A stretch of DNA of 64,000 nt. Origin: Chondrilla cf. caribensis (lineage: Eukaryota; Porifera; Demospongiae; Chondrillida; Chondrillidae). The notes under the pieces were generated by a model. The model searched no databases. It was not told where the DNA came from and saw only the letters and a list, made by a program, of their open reading frames with translations. Shown piece after piece: positions 35,701 through 48,334 of this stretch; position 1 is the stretch's first letter, and every line of letters begins with the position of its first letter. Both the position numbers and the translations under genes were made by a program. The stretch is from the NCBI GenBank assembly GCA_964020155.1, contig OZ026561.1, positions 4,596,869 through 4,660,868 of the forward strand. The letters are read 5' to 3'.

Positions 35701-38085
35701 AAACATGGCCGATTTCGAAACGCGGAGAATAAGAAATGGGCTAGAATTCGAGTGCAACGGCTTCAACGACCGTAAAAATTTCAGCGAAGGGTCTTTTAAA
35801 CCTAAGAAAGACATCCAAATAATTCAAGTGCAGGGGTCGATAGTGCTACTGCTTTACACCAACCGCGATGTATCGTCAATACGATATATCGCGGGCTGGA
35901 CAATCACTCGCGATACGATAATCGTGTAAATCATTATCGCGATATTATCGTATAATCGGAATATCGCCCAACCCTACGTACATATCATATGCACAGCAGT
36001 CTTTGTGTGGACTAACCTGGAGCAAGTGGTCGTGGATCCCGGCCACCTGGGATGCTGTTGCTACGAACTTGGCCAACCCCTGCTGATAGACATGTCCTCT
36101 CCACACAGGAGGGCTGAGCTCCTCGGAGGATAAGTGAGTGAGCTGCGATGGGTCCAGCTCCCCCTTCACCACCTTAGAGATGAGGAGCCCATTACCTTTG
36201 TCCTTCAGACCTGCCACAATCTTCCTGTACTGGCGTTTGTACTGAGCGTCCATGGAAGGGTGTTTGGAGAAGAGGCTATTCTCAATGGAGAGAGCCACCT
36301 GCTCCAGCTTAGTCCTCCCAACACTACGTACTTCAGAAATGTCCTTAACTCTGTGTACAAAGAGGATTATGCATAGATTGTGGATGCTCTAAACTGCATA
36401 TACACATCAGTAATAAGTGATACACTATAGTAGAGGTCGTACTGTACACACACTAGTAGAGGTCGTACTGTACACAGACTAGTAGAGGTCCCACTGTACA
36501 TACACTAGTAGAGGTCTTACAGTACTAACCTGCTATGGAGAAGTTTGTACAAAGACTTCTTCACTAAAGATCTGAAGTCTTCTTTACTAGTACTGCTGTG
36601 AGGAGGGTGTGGAACCGATTGCCATGACGACTGTTCGTTTTTCTCGGGTTCTTCGCTGTAGGATTCAAAGCACACTAATCAACTCACACAACACTAAGAC
36701 GATGTGAACACATATGTTGGTACATAAGTATGTGCGTGACATTGTGATAAACAGTGCAACCTGTTGTGTACCTGGGGTAGTACATACTCCTGATTAGTAC
36801 ATACTCCTGGGTAGTACACACTCCTGGTTAGTACATACTCCTGGATAGTACATACTCCTGGGTAGTACACACTCCTGGTTAGTACATACTCCTGGATAGT
36901 ACATACTCCTGGTTAGTGAGTACACTCCACTCAGTCCCTAGATCATGTACACTATTATGTCAACCAGTACTGATAGCAAGTACCTCTTATGAGAAGTACA
37001 GATTTGGTGTGCCCTTCAAGGTACTCACTAACCAAGTTGGACTGTAAAACCAGTTGTACACCAACATATGGATAACGTTGCACACTACACCATAATAGCA
37101 CACACACAAGTATGGATATTATATACTGTATATCATTGTACCTATATTGTATGTACACACGCATACAAGCATACATACTGAGCATGCAAACACTGTATGT
37201 ACACACACATACAAGCATATGTACTGAGCACGCAAACACAGTGTGTACACGCATACAAGCATATGTACTGAGCATGCAAACACAGTGTGTACACGCATAC
37301 AAGCATACATACTGAGCATGCAAACACAGTACGTATGTACACATGCATACAAGCATACATACTGAGCATGTAAACACTGTATGTACACCCGCATACAAGC
37401 ATACATACATACTGAGCATGTAAACACTGTATGTACACACGCATACAAGCATACATACTGAGCATGCAAACACTGTATGTACATGCATACAAGTATACAT
37501 ACTGAGCATGCAAACACTGTATGTACATGCATACAAGTATACATACTGAGCACGCAAACACTGTATGTACACACGCATGTACCTGGGGGTCATGAGTACA
37601 TCTGGGGATTGCTGTTCTCCTGGTGGAGACAGTGCAGTATCAGATCTGAAACAGGAAGTAGACACAGCACACAGGAAGTTGTGAATTTCATTACCTAGCC
37701 AACGTACGTACACATATCACATGTGAGGGAACATTGGATGGGGTTGATTTAGGCAGAGCTGTGAAACGTCCAAGGTGGCAGTTTCTATCATGGCAATTAG
37801 ACAGCTGTTATAACCATACTCATCACCAATTCCCTACCAACACCGTCATTCATACCCGTGAAGAAAAAGGGATGTTGCAATCAAGTGCTATGCATACAAA
37901 ATCGGATCTCTGGACTAAATAGGCCCTCTAATATCAGATGTGACCAATATTGTGCACCATTTCAGCAGAAAATATATCGGTGGTTAGCTCTTCCAGCTGC
38001 CAATCCGCCAATATAAATTCCTCACCAATATTTCCTGCTATATGACATTATGGGTTCACACTCTATGAGCATCTGTTATACAAAT

Positions 38086-38142
<57 letters not shown>

Positions 38143-40519
38143 TACTCACTTTGTTCCTTCCTCCTCATCCAGCTGATCCTTGTTACCTGAATCCCTACCC
38201 CCGTCACCGTCCTCCTCTATCCTGTTGTTGACTCCACCCCCACCTTCTCCCCCTCCTCCCTCCACCAGTGGCTCCTGGCTCTCAATACCTCGAACCACTT
38301 TGCCTTGGCAAATGTCACAGTCGGCGTCAAAGAGGTGCTTATGGTGCTCGGCTGTGGTGTTATGTGTGGACCGAGGGTCCATCACGGGGAGAGGTTTGGT
38401 GGGCTCGACGTCGGTGGAGGGGGCCTCGTACTCGCGCTCTATCTCTTCCTCTCCCTTCTTGGTGATCTTGCGAACAGTTGCCTCCTTCTTATTCAGCTCC
38501 TTCTCTCTCTCTTTGATGGCATCGATGTTCTAAGGGCAGGACCACCATTAGCAGGATAGTGAAGTAGGATGCACAGTAGATGAGAGAGGAGAGGACAATA
38601 CACACAATGGATTGGGTTACAGAGGAACAGTGTTTGAATGCATGTACGTATGTGTTACTGTACTGTATGTACTGTGTGTATGTACATACACTACATGGGC
38701 ACAAAGTGTACACCATATACAGAGTACATATAGTAACACATACAAGCAATATCCACGAATACAAGCAATATCCACGCATGCAAGCAATATCCATGCATGC
38801 AAACAACATCAACACATGCAAACAATATCCACACATGCAAACAATATCCACACATGCAAACAATATTCACACTACGTACGTACAAGCAGTACCCACACAT
38901 GCAAATTGTACCAACACATGAAAAATGTACTAACACATGCAAACAGTACTAACACAGTACAAACACCACTTCTGTGACCAGTAAACATGCACACATGTAC
39001 CTTCTTCAGTTCCTCCTCTCTCCACCTGCTCAATTCGTCCGAAGCCAGTTGGTCGTGTGACATCACCACCAACTGGTCACTGCTGATGGTCTTGCTCACC
39101 ACTCTTCTGAACAATGCCTTGTTCTTCTCGTCCTTCAGGTTGAACAAGAGAGAGCGATAGCGAGCCTTGTACTTGTGGTTCACATCCTTGTGAATGGTGA
39201 ACAGGTTGTCTTCAATGTCACCTGCGATGGCCTCGAGTTCAGCCTTGTCCGTATCTTTGAGATCGTCTGTTTCTTGAACTCTGCAGGAAAGAGATGTTCG
39301 TACATACGCAGGTATTGTCATGCATACACTTCTAGCATACATCCCAACACACACACAATATACCAAATACACACATACATTGCAAAGTCAATACAGTGAA
39401 TTCTCGTTAATCAGCAAAACCTTTTAATCCACCACAATTTCCCGTTACCAATATAATGTACAAACACCAATGAATATCCAGTTAATCCGCCAAACTCGTT
39501 AATTCACTGTATTCTTCGAAAACAAATTGTGGTGGATTAACGAGTATTCACTGTATCTAGAACATGTGCACATACAGTACAATATGTATTACGTATGTTT
39601 ATGCAGACATTGTGTGTATATACGTACATAATGTGTATATTATGTACAATATGCAATACACACCAAGTGTACATGCATTATTATATGTAATAAGTACATA
39701 TGTACGTGAGCAAGTACCTTTTCAACAAGATGAGATACAGAGCCTTTTTGGCCTGGTGTCTCAGATCCTCTGGGTTCTTTTGGGCTTTTGAACCCTTCGA
39801 CTCCACTGAATCCTTCTCAACGACTTCTTCTCGTTTCTTCTTCACAGGACTTTCCACTTTCTTCTCTTCTTTCTTCTCCCCACCGGGAGTCGTCTGTTTC
39901 TGTTGCTTCTTCTTCTTCATCGGATTGGGCCCGCTGGGGAGATGGACCATGTACGACCTGTGCTGCTTGAGGAACGGGACCAGATTGGTCCGGCTGGTGG
40001 CGTACATGATGACCTTCCCTGTTGCCGTGTCGATGACGTTGATACCCCCCTGTGTGGACATCCCGTACTCCAACAGTGTGTTGAGAGCCTCTGCTGCATA
40101 CCGCTCAACACACCCGTCTGAGCAGAATAGAGTGGGCGGGAGGACCTTGCGCGTGCAGGTGCTGACGATGCACTTCTTCATTGTGCTTTCATCGGGAACA
40201 GTGTCCCCCAAGAGGAACCTACGACGATCTTCGACCAGCTTATCCAGTTTGGTCTTACGGTCTCCATTCAGGTCCTTCACTTTCTTCGTGGGAGATTTCT
40301 TCTCTCCTTCCACACTGGACAGCCTCCTCTTCTCTTCAGACTTCCCTGCGGCTGGTTTTGGCACATTAGATGTGCTTTCAGACTACAAAAAGCGAAAAAA
40401 GGATATTTGGGAGAATTAGGATCAATGACAATGTCATTGATACCCATTGATGTATCCAAACTTATGGACTTGTATACATATTATGTATGTACATTGTAAG
40501 CTGCTCACACACATACAGT

Positions 40520-40570
<51 letters not shown>

Positions 40571-43500
40571 CTGCAATGGGTACCTCCTGCTTTAACTTTC
40601 CTCTTGACTGCAACCTCTTCTCCTTCAGTTCTTTGTTTAATTCTGACTTATCTTTCCTCTCTTTGTCTAAAACAACACAATAGATACATACAGTACACAG
40701 TACACACAGTACATACAGTACATACAGTACATACAGTACATACAGCACATACAGTACATACAGCACATACAGTACATACAGTACATACAGTACACACAGC
40801 ACATACAGTACATACAGTACATACAGTACATACAGTACATACAGTACATACAGTACATACAGTACACATAGTACACACAATACATACAGTACACACAGTA
40901 AACACAGCACACACAGTACATACAGTACACACAGTACATACAGTACATACAGTACACACAGTGCATACAGTACACACAGTACACACAGTGCATACAGTAC
41001 ACACAGTACATACAGTACATACAGTACACACAGTACACACAGTACACACAGTACACACAGTAAACACAGCACATACAGTACAGCACACACAGTACATACA
41101 GTACACACAGTACATACAGTACATACAGTACACACAGTATACATACAGTACACACAGTACACACAGTACACACAGTGCATACAGTACACACAGTACACAC
41201 AGTACACACAGTACATACAGTACACACAGTACATACAGTACATACACTACAGTACACACAGTACACACAGCACATACAGTACAGTACACACAGTACACAC
41301 AGTACATACAGTACACACAGTACATACAGTACAGTACACACAGTACACACACCTTTACATGGTGGACAAACATAGTCAATTCCGGCCTTCTCCATTCTTT
41401 TTCCCATGGCAACAGACACGCCCACACAACTTCCATGGTACCACTCCTCGCACTTATCACAACAGATCATAAACCTGGACAACCAATTAAATCAAGCGAT
41501 TCAATTTAATCACAAATTGACACATTAATTTTCACACAGCACACACTGTAGTAATGACAGGGATTTACCCACAGCTGCTACAAGTACTACAGGTACAAAC
41601 GTTGATTTCTCCTTCGTGTATGCACCCATACAGACAGGGGGGCCTCCCCAAGACCAACTGGCCAGCTAACAGAACATCAGATAAAGGGCACATGTACATT
41701 CTAATCAACACATTCCATTCTTTCTCGTCTTTGCATGTTTTGTTAACTTTTTTTGCATAGGCAAAAGTACCAAGACACATAGAGATGGAACAGGAGCTTA
41801 ACTTGGATCCTACCGTGCGTGTGTACAGTTCACCTCGTACAGTCTACTTGGATCCTACCGTACATGTGTACAGATCACCTCGTACAGTCTACTTGGATCC
41901 TACCGTACATGTGTACAGTTCACCTCGTACAGTCTACTTGGATCCTACCGTACGTGTGTACAGTTCACCTCGTACAGTCTACTTGGATCCTACCGTACAT
42001 GTGTACAGATCACCTCGTACAGTCTACTTGGATCCTACCATATGTGTGTACAGTTCACCTCATACTGCGTGAGCCCTGTTCAGGTAAATCTGAAACACAG
42101 CATCCTCTGCCTTACCAAGGTCTGGAGGCCGTTTTCCTACACTTCACCACTCTGTACTGCACTAGCATGTTTACCAGTCAGACGGTAACCCCCAGCTCTG
42201 GGCCTTGTTTACTAGTCAGACTGTAACCCCCAGCTCCGGGCCTTGTTTACTAGTCAGACTGTAACCCCCAGCTCCGGGCCTTGTTTACTAGTCAGACTGT
42301 AACCCCCAGCTCTGGGCCTTGTTTACCAGTCAGACGGTAACCCCCAGCTCTGGGCCTTGTTTACTAGTCAGACTGTAACCCCCAGCTCCGGGCCTTGTTT
42401 ACTAGTCAGACTGTAACCCCCAGCTCCGGGCCTTGTTTACTAGTCAGACTGTAACCCCCAGCTCTGGGCCTTGTTTACCAGTCAGACGGTAACCCCCAGC
42501 TCTGGGCCTTGTTTACTAGTCAGACTGTAACCCCCAGCTCTGGGCCTTGTTTACCAGTCAGACTGTAATCCCCAGCTCTGGGCCTTGTTTACCAGTCAGA
42601 CTGTAATCCCCAGCTCTGGGCCTTGTTTACCAGTCAGACTGTAACCCCCAGCTCTGGGCCTTGTTTACCAGTCAGACTGTAACCCCCAGCTCTGGGCCTT
42701 GTTTACCAGTCAGACTGTAACCCCCAGCTCTGGACCTAGTCGCCTGGTGCTACGGAGCACTACTAAGGTTTGACAGCACACAAGTACTCAATAAACATTT
42801 CTACTAATAAGTGAAGACAAAGGACAGTTACTGGCAATATAATTTCTTTGTGATTCCATTCTTTCTTTCTTCCAACCCCATACACACATGCATACACGCG
42901 CATACATGTATGTACACGCATGCACACATACACACACACACAAATGCACACGCATACATGCATACACATGCACATGCACACACACACACACATGCACACG
43001 CACACACACATACACACATGCACACACAACATACACACACAAATACACACACACACAGTGACACACACACAGAGAACACACACACACACAGAGAACACAC
43101 ACACACACACACACAGTACTAAGTTAAGTGTGATAAGGGATCCTTTGTGTCACTATGTACCCAACCCATCCAGTGTTCACCCCTCAGACAAGTCTTCAAA
43201 CTCAGCAAAACTAGTAACTACGTAGGTTCACATACATAAGTACAAACACAGGTACAAATACCAATACTGATACAGAGCAGTAAACATGAGCAAATATACC
43301 AGCAAACCATCCCGACCTCAACTACGTATGTGGAGTTAAGGGTTAATAGGAGGTGACTCAAAAGTGCTGTAGGACCCAGGGAGAAGGCAGTTATAGGAGG
43401 GTCTGACCTTATTTGGCTACCAAAGAATGCAGTCTTGGATTGTACATGCACGTGTACCCAACACACAAGTTTGGTGAATACATAGTAATATCTAGCTAAC

Positions 43501-44262
43501 AGAACGTCCATCAAAACGGATAGATTAAGAACTAGGACCTCCAAGGCGGTTCTCTCCTAGAGAGTACTTGCTCGGCGTGGACGGGGAGCGAGGGTCTCTG
43601 GTAAGACCAGTGTTAATCGAAGCTAACATGTAAAATGGCCGCCACACAAACAAACAATAGCTCGAAGGTCTGAGGGTCGCACGGCGGACGCACCTTCCTC
43701 CGTGAGGTTGTTTACAGGTACAATAAAGGGTGTCGTCTTCACTGTCGTCGTCTTCCTCATCCCCTTCCCCTTCTTCTTGGCTGGGAGAGTCTCCGGCACT
43801 GTCCGGTTCGGGGTCCTTCTTCTTTGGTTTGTTCTGGTGGTAACTCTCCTCTCCATAATAGGCTGCATCTTGGGGCGGACGCTTACGGATGAGATTCCGA
43901 TCTCTCAAACCGTACTTTAGAGTATCTTTCTCTTTATTTTGTTTAGCTGATTCTTCTTCTTCCCTCTCAGAAGACTCGGCGTCCTCCTTCAGCGAAAGGA
44001 GCAAATTTCTCTCCTTTTCCATCTTATCCGCCTCTTCTTGGCTTTGTTCGTCGCTCTGATCCGGTTGTCGAGGTCTTTGAACGAGAACGTCCATGAGCAA
44101 ACTGTCTTCTTTGTCCTCTGCCCGGGTCCCAAACCCGTCGTCCAGGAGATCCGAAGCAGTGGCTGTTCTAGTCATCGGAAATAGCATACTGTCATCTTCA
44201 TCATCGCTCCCGCCGAAAATCTGGTCGAGTTCGGAAGATGCTTGGATGGGAAGATTAGCCAT
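32737..44262 (-). CDS. DIDO/PHF3-family chromatin reader with PHD, two TFIIS-like and SPOC domains, 1335 aa
   Basis: Twelve exons join in phase: 43694-44262, 41353-41474, 40569-40666, 39718-40382, 39001-39280, 38150-38529, 37583-37645, 36530-36655, 36017-36350, 34620-34709, 34118-34313, 32737-33821. In order: an acidic N-terminus; a PHD finger (YCTC...CCDKCEEWYHGSC...YVCPPCK); a Cys-rich CIVSTCTRKVLPPTLFCSDGC block seen in DIDO1; TFIIS central domain 1 (ARYRSLLFNLKDEKNKALF); the HHKHLFDADCDICQGKV module; TFIIS central domain 2 (QYKRQYRKIVAGLKDKGNG); a SPOC domain (RISFRDVWAYLDKIKQIP to RIGVVDVKKTMIKDFYMVPL); and a Ser/Pro-rich tail. Relatives bind H3K4me3 through PHD and RNA polymerase II through the TFIIS-like and SPOC domains. 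The second TFIIS-like domain is unusual. Introns are dense in tandem repeats and MITEs. The start is 202 bp from TRMT11 on the other strand. Confidence 0.92.
35484..35975. mobile_element. TIR element with 10-bp TSD and a conserved short ORF, 492 bp, in a DIDO intron
   Basis: The ends are inverted repeats beginning agggttgggcgata, flanked by the exact 10-bp direct repeat acgtacatat (35474-35483 and 35976-35985). Subterminal regions are full of atatcg palindromes. The middle (35640-35850) carries an ORF starting MADFETRRIRNGLEFECNGF, whose DNA also occurs at 4865-5135 without the TIRs. It lies in the intron between exons 9 and 10 of the DIDO gene. Confidence 0.8.
36764..37040. mobile_element. 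MITE, TTAGTGAGTACC family, copy 2, with internal tandem expansion
   Basis: The right half matches copies at 1559 and 55347 (ccagtactgatagcaagtac, aagtacagatttggtgtgcc, ggtactcactaaccaagttg). The left half is expanded by a tandem unit of about 16-32 bp, tagtacatactcctggttag. Confidence 0.7.
37140..37580. repeat. Minisatellite of about 45 bp in a DIDO intron
   Basis: About ten units containing cgcataca,agcatac, tactgagcatgcaaacact and gtatgtacac. Long ORFs here are repeat artefacts. It borders the donor of exon 7 (37583). Confidence 0.85.
38088..38140. repeat. (CA)n microsatellite downstream of a DIDO donor
   Basis: On the gene strand this is (GT)n, starting about 9 nt after the donor gtgagt of exon 6 (ends 38150). 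Confidence 0.9.
38740..38960. repeat. Minisatellite of about 18 bp in a DIDO intron
   Basis: Repeated atgcaaacaatatccacac-type units between exons 5 and 6. Confidence 0.75.
39395..39557. mobile_element. Tigger/pogo-like MITE, best-preserved copy
   Basis: Ends cagtgaattctcgttaatc and the complement, flanked by TA on both sides. The interior is related to 15042-15160 and 15788-15958. TIRs starting CAGT with a TA duplication are typical of pogo/Tigger derivatives. It lies in the DIDO intron between exons 4 and 5. Confidence 0.75.
40522..40568. repeat. (CA)n microsatellite at the DIDO exon-3 donor
   Basis: On the gene strand the donor GT of exon 3 (ends 40569) is the first unit of a (GT)n array. 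Confidence 0.9.
40672..41352. repeat. (GTACTGTGT)n array filling DIDO intron 2
   Basis: About 680 bp of ACAGTACAC / ACAGTACAT units (plus strand). It starts at the donor of exon 2 (41353) and runs almost to exon 3. All long His/Thr/Val or Cys/Val ORFs here are artefacts. Confidence 0.95.
41798..42066. repeat. 45-bp minisatellite, six copies, DIDO intron 1
   Basis: The unit contains ttggatcctaccgtacatgt and cacctcgtacagtctac. It is regular and not interrupted by unique spacers. Confidence 0.9.
42171..42735. repeat. 38-bp minisatellite, about 15 copies, DIDO intron 1
   Basis: The unit contains accagtcagactgtaacccc and cagctctgggccttgttt. Copies differ at a few fixed positions (accagt/actagt, ctct/ctcc), giving higher-order blocks. 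Confidence 0.92.
42880..43113. repeat. CA-rich microsatellite, DIDO intron 1
   Basis: Imperfect (CA)n with tgcacacg and acatacac variants. Confidence 0.85.
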
Positions 44263-44464
44263 GTACGAATAATGCCCTTTTGAACACAAAAAACTGCAAG
44301 AATGATTCTTCTAACGGAGAAGACTCGCCTATCCACACACTACCATTGAACACACGCACGCTGCGTGACGTCACAGACCTACACACGCTGGAATTAATTA
44401 AGGGCGGGGTTTCCACGTGTTGTACTGAATGCCGCTGTTGGGACGCCAGCTGTTATTAGCTGAA

Positions 44465-47400
44465 ATGAAGAAGTACTTGTGTGTTTTTGCTCACGAACAC
44501 GTTGATTTCAGACTTCAGGTACTTGTTCAGGCCATTTTAAGCGAGTGAGAACAATTTCATTTGTTTGTTGTCAGTTGGTTTATGGCGGCCATTTTCCCTC
44601 ATTTTCAAGGAGCTTGTTTCTATTTCCCAAACACTGAACCACCCAATCAGGTTCACTGAACGCGAATACAGTAATGACGTAAGACAGTATGGCCCGGAGC
44701 TGAAATGTTCTGCTGGTTGTGTCAATCATTGAATCTCTTTCCTCTTTTACAGTCTCCGTTTCTTGTCATCTCAGCCAGCTCTGATGAAACCGTCAATCAA
44801 ATATCATGCCGAAGTGTTCTCTTGAAGTGAGTATCGATGCGATGTGTATTGCATATTATGACACATGCCACACATAATATTTTAGATATGAATGAAGTAC
44901 GTATATTATGTATTAACTGAATTGTTAGAACACATCATACTCGAGTGTGAACATATGTTTAATGTGTACAGTACACAAAGTACACGTAGTACATACAGTA
45001 CATACAGTACACGCAGTACATACAGTACACACAGTACATACAATACACACAGTACACGCAGTACATTATAGTACACACAGTACACACAGTACATACAGTA
45101 CATACAGTACATACAGTACATACAGTACACACAGTACATACAGTACATACAGTACACAAAGTACACATAGTACATACAGTACACGCAGTACATACAGTAC
45201 ACACAGTACATACAGTACATACAGTACACAAAGTACACATAGTACATACAGTACACGCAGTACATACAGTACACACAGTACATACAATACGCACAGTACA
45301 CGCAGTACATTGTAGTACACACAGTACACACAGTACACACAGTAGATACAGTACTCGCAGTTTTTTTTTTTCCAGATTATTATTAATAGAAGGCCCTTAG
45401 GCAATGAATACAATACTAAATAACTATTAAGTTATCGTTACAGTACTCGCAGTACATACAGTACATACAGTACATACAGTACACACAGTACATACAGTAC
45501 ATACAGTACACACAGTACACACAATACACATAGTACACACAGTACACACAGTGCACACAATACACACAGTACACACGTTACACACAATACACACAGTACA
45601 CACAGTACATACATTACACACAGTACACACAGTACACACAATACACACAGTACACACAATACACACAGTACACACGTTACACACAATACACACAGCACAC
45701 ACAGTACACACAATACACACAGTACACACAGTACACACAATACACACAGTACACACGTTACACACAATACACACAGTACACTCATGCATATGAAAATTGA
45801 CTGGACGAGGGTACATATACGTACATGTTGTGTCATTTGAGCTTGACCGGAGTGATGTTGCTACATCTTACCCTTTTCCCTTGTTCCTTCAGAAGTGTTG
45901 TGGAGCTATGGGGAGAAGGGAGCACGTATGCTGAGGTCTCCAAGTCATTCAGTGCGAACAAGAAAGACTTGGTGAGTGCAGACAAGGGATTCATCCGAAT
46001 CATCTGAACACAACCAGCATTTACAACTCTGTATCACATACACTTATGTCTGTATGTATCTAGTGTATGTACACAGCTATTGTTGTATGACTGTATATAC
46101 ACCACTAAATATTGTACCTTAACATGAACATACGTATATACGTTGCTGTTATGCATATATGCACCACTATCTGTTATGCATACATGTGTGCCTGTGTAGA
46201 GTACTGTCTATATTGAACACACATATGTATGTATACAGTGGGACCTCTCTATTACAAACCTCTGAAATGTGAAAACCTCTATAATAAGGACACCATTCTG
46301 TGTCCCAGTGTAGTGCTGTAGTGTATTAAGTGACCTCTGAATTGAGGAAACTTCTATATTAAGGACTAAATCAAGGTCCCAAAGTGTCCTTAATAGAGAG
46401 GTTCCAATGTTATAATCTGTTGTACATACATCTGTAGGAGTCACACTTTTCTGAGGAGGTTTCATTTCGCATCAGAATGGATTGCTTTAATAGAAAGTGC
46501 ACTCCAGACAGACAGCAGGATATACTAGAAGTAAAATACATGGTGCACCTGTTTGTTGTTGTTGTTTGTTGTTGTTGTTGTTGATTCCTGGTCCAATCAA
46601 GCAAACACTTGACTAGAGTTTCATTCTCATCATGTGAGTTTGGATATTTCTCAGAAACTCGAGTTTTTACCTTTCAACGGTAAAGTTAACTTGAAGTCGC
46701 CGGACGTGACCGTCTGTGTACATGAGGATTATGGTCCATCTTCAAACTTAGCACCAAGCCAACCTTTTAGAATTTTTCTTGGGAGACATATATGTGATGG
46801 ACAAAGGCATTTAGCGCGACATTTCTCCATTAAGACACGATATTTCATTGGGAACACAACAATGGACCCCCAGCTGTCTCTTATAATGGCAAACCAGGCC
46901 AAGGTGAGGTGTGCCGGGGATTCCCCTGTTGCTTGGCAACATACTGCTATCAATGTACAGTATCCTTAAGTACATGGTTGTGCTACTGGTGAAATGATAC
47001 TAAACCAGTGAAGTTATGTGTTGAAAAGTATACAGATTAATTCTGTAATAATTAATTGCACAGTCCTAGTTATACTGCTATGTACTGTGTGCACATGTGT
47101 AGGTCACAACGTGTGCTTCACTCCATGTACACACTGTAGGTGACCAGCTCAAGTCTAGTGTTTGACCCCTTTGTTGGCTCAGGTAGGACCACATGCACCA
47201 ACACAACATCAACAAGCAACTGTTGTCGGGAAAATCCTTTCAGATTGAGGAATGTTTAGAAACACAGTCTGGTGAAGAAAGTTCTTCATCTGACATCTTC
47301 ATCATCGTCCAGTTGAAGAACTCTCTTAACCAGACTGCGTTTCTAAATGCTCCTCAATCCAAAAGGATTTTCCCAACAACAGTTGGAAACTTCACAGTCC

Positions 47401-48266
47401 GAAATCCCTATTGGATTGAGGGAGGACGGGTGATGGATATCCTCAGCTCTGCTCCCCTTGAGGACTGCACGAGTGCGGACTCCATTCAACCCTCCCCACG
47501 ATGGGGATCTTCTTGTTGTTGACTCCCTTTACCTCCGTGTGCTTAACGTTCAGGTTGGTCTATCATCCTGTCCACAGGAAGCATTCTGATTGGTTGTGCT
47601 CACTTCGGAGGACATGTTATGGGAGCAGATATTAATTCTGTACTTCTACATGGGAGAGGTGGGCATTAATTGGAAACATCAGCTGTGTTTATATCTGCCA
47701 TTCCTCATTGTTTGGTTATTTCGTGTTGTTTGTATGCATAAAATTGTTTGTTTTGTTTGTTTGTGTGTGTGGTTTGTTTTGTTTTTGTGTGTATTGTTTG
47801 TTTGTTTTGGTTTACAGGCCGTCCCTCTCGCTCCGGCACCAATCAGAAGTGGAGGAGCAGCGATGAGAGCATCTTGTCCAACCTGATCCAGTATGGCCTG
47901 CAGTCCAAGTACCTTGATGCTGTAGTGGCCGATGCTGCTCAGCTGGTGTGGAGGGGGGAGGAGATGTTTGATGCCATTGTCACTGACCGTGAGTTGTTTC
48001 ATGCGTGCATGTGTGTGTGTGTGTGTGTGTGTGTGCATGTGTGTGTGTGTGTGTGGGGGTATGTGTGTGTGCATGTGTATGGATGCAACATATGTACAAT
48101 GCATGTGTACGTTCATGTATCCTCAGCTCCATATGGTGTTAGAGAAGGTGCTCGTAAAGTGGGAACTAGCAAGGCTTCAGTGAACCCAATTGCTCCTGAG
48201 AAGTGAGTCGTCTTCAATGAATTATTATGTATTCTAGTATATGTAACTCAAGTAGATTCTACATAC

Positions 48267-48334
<68 letters not shown>

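Noticed and set aside
41798..42735. CRISPR-like direct repeat array
   Set aside because: Units are contiguous without unique spacers, and the context is a eukaryotic intron.
47193..47522. 109-codon plus ORF in TRMT11 intron 7
   Set aside because: It runs through a fold-back repeat and does not fit the TRMT11 reading phase. The exons on either side join without it.
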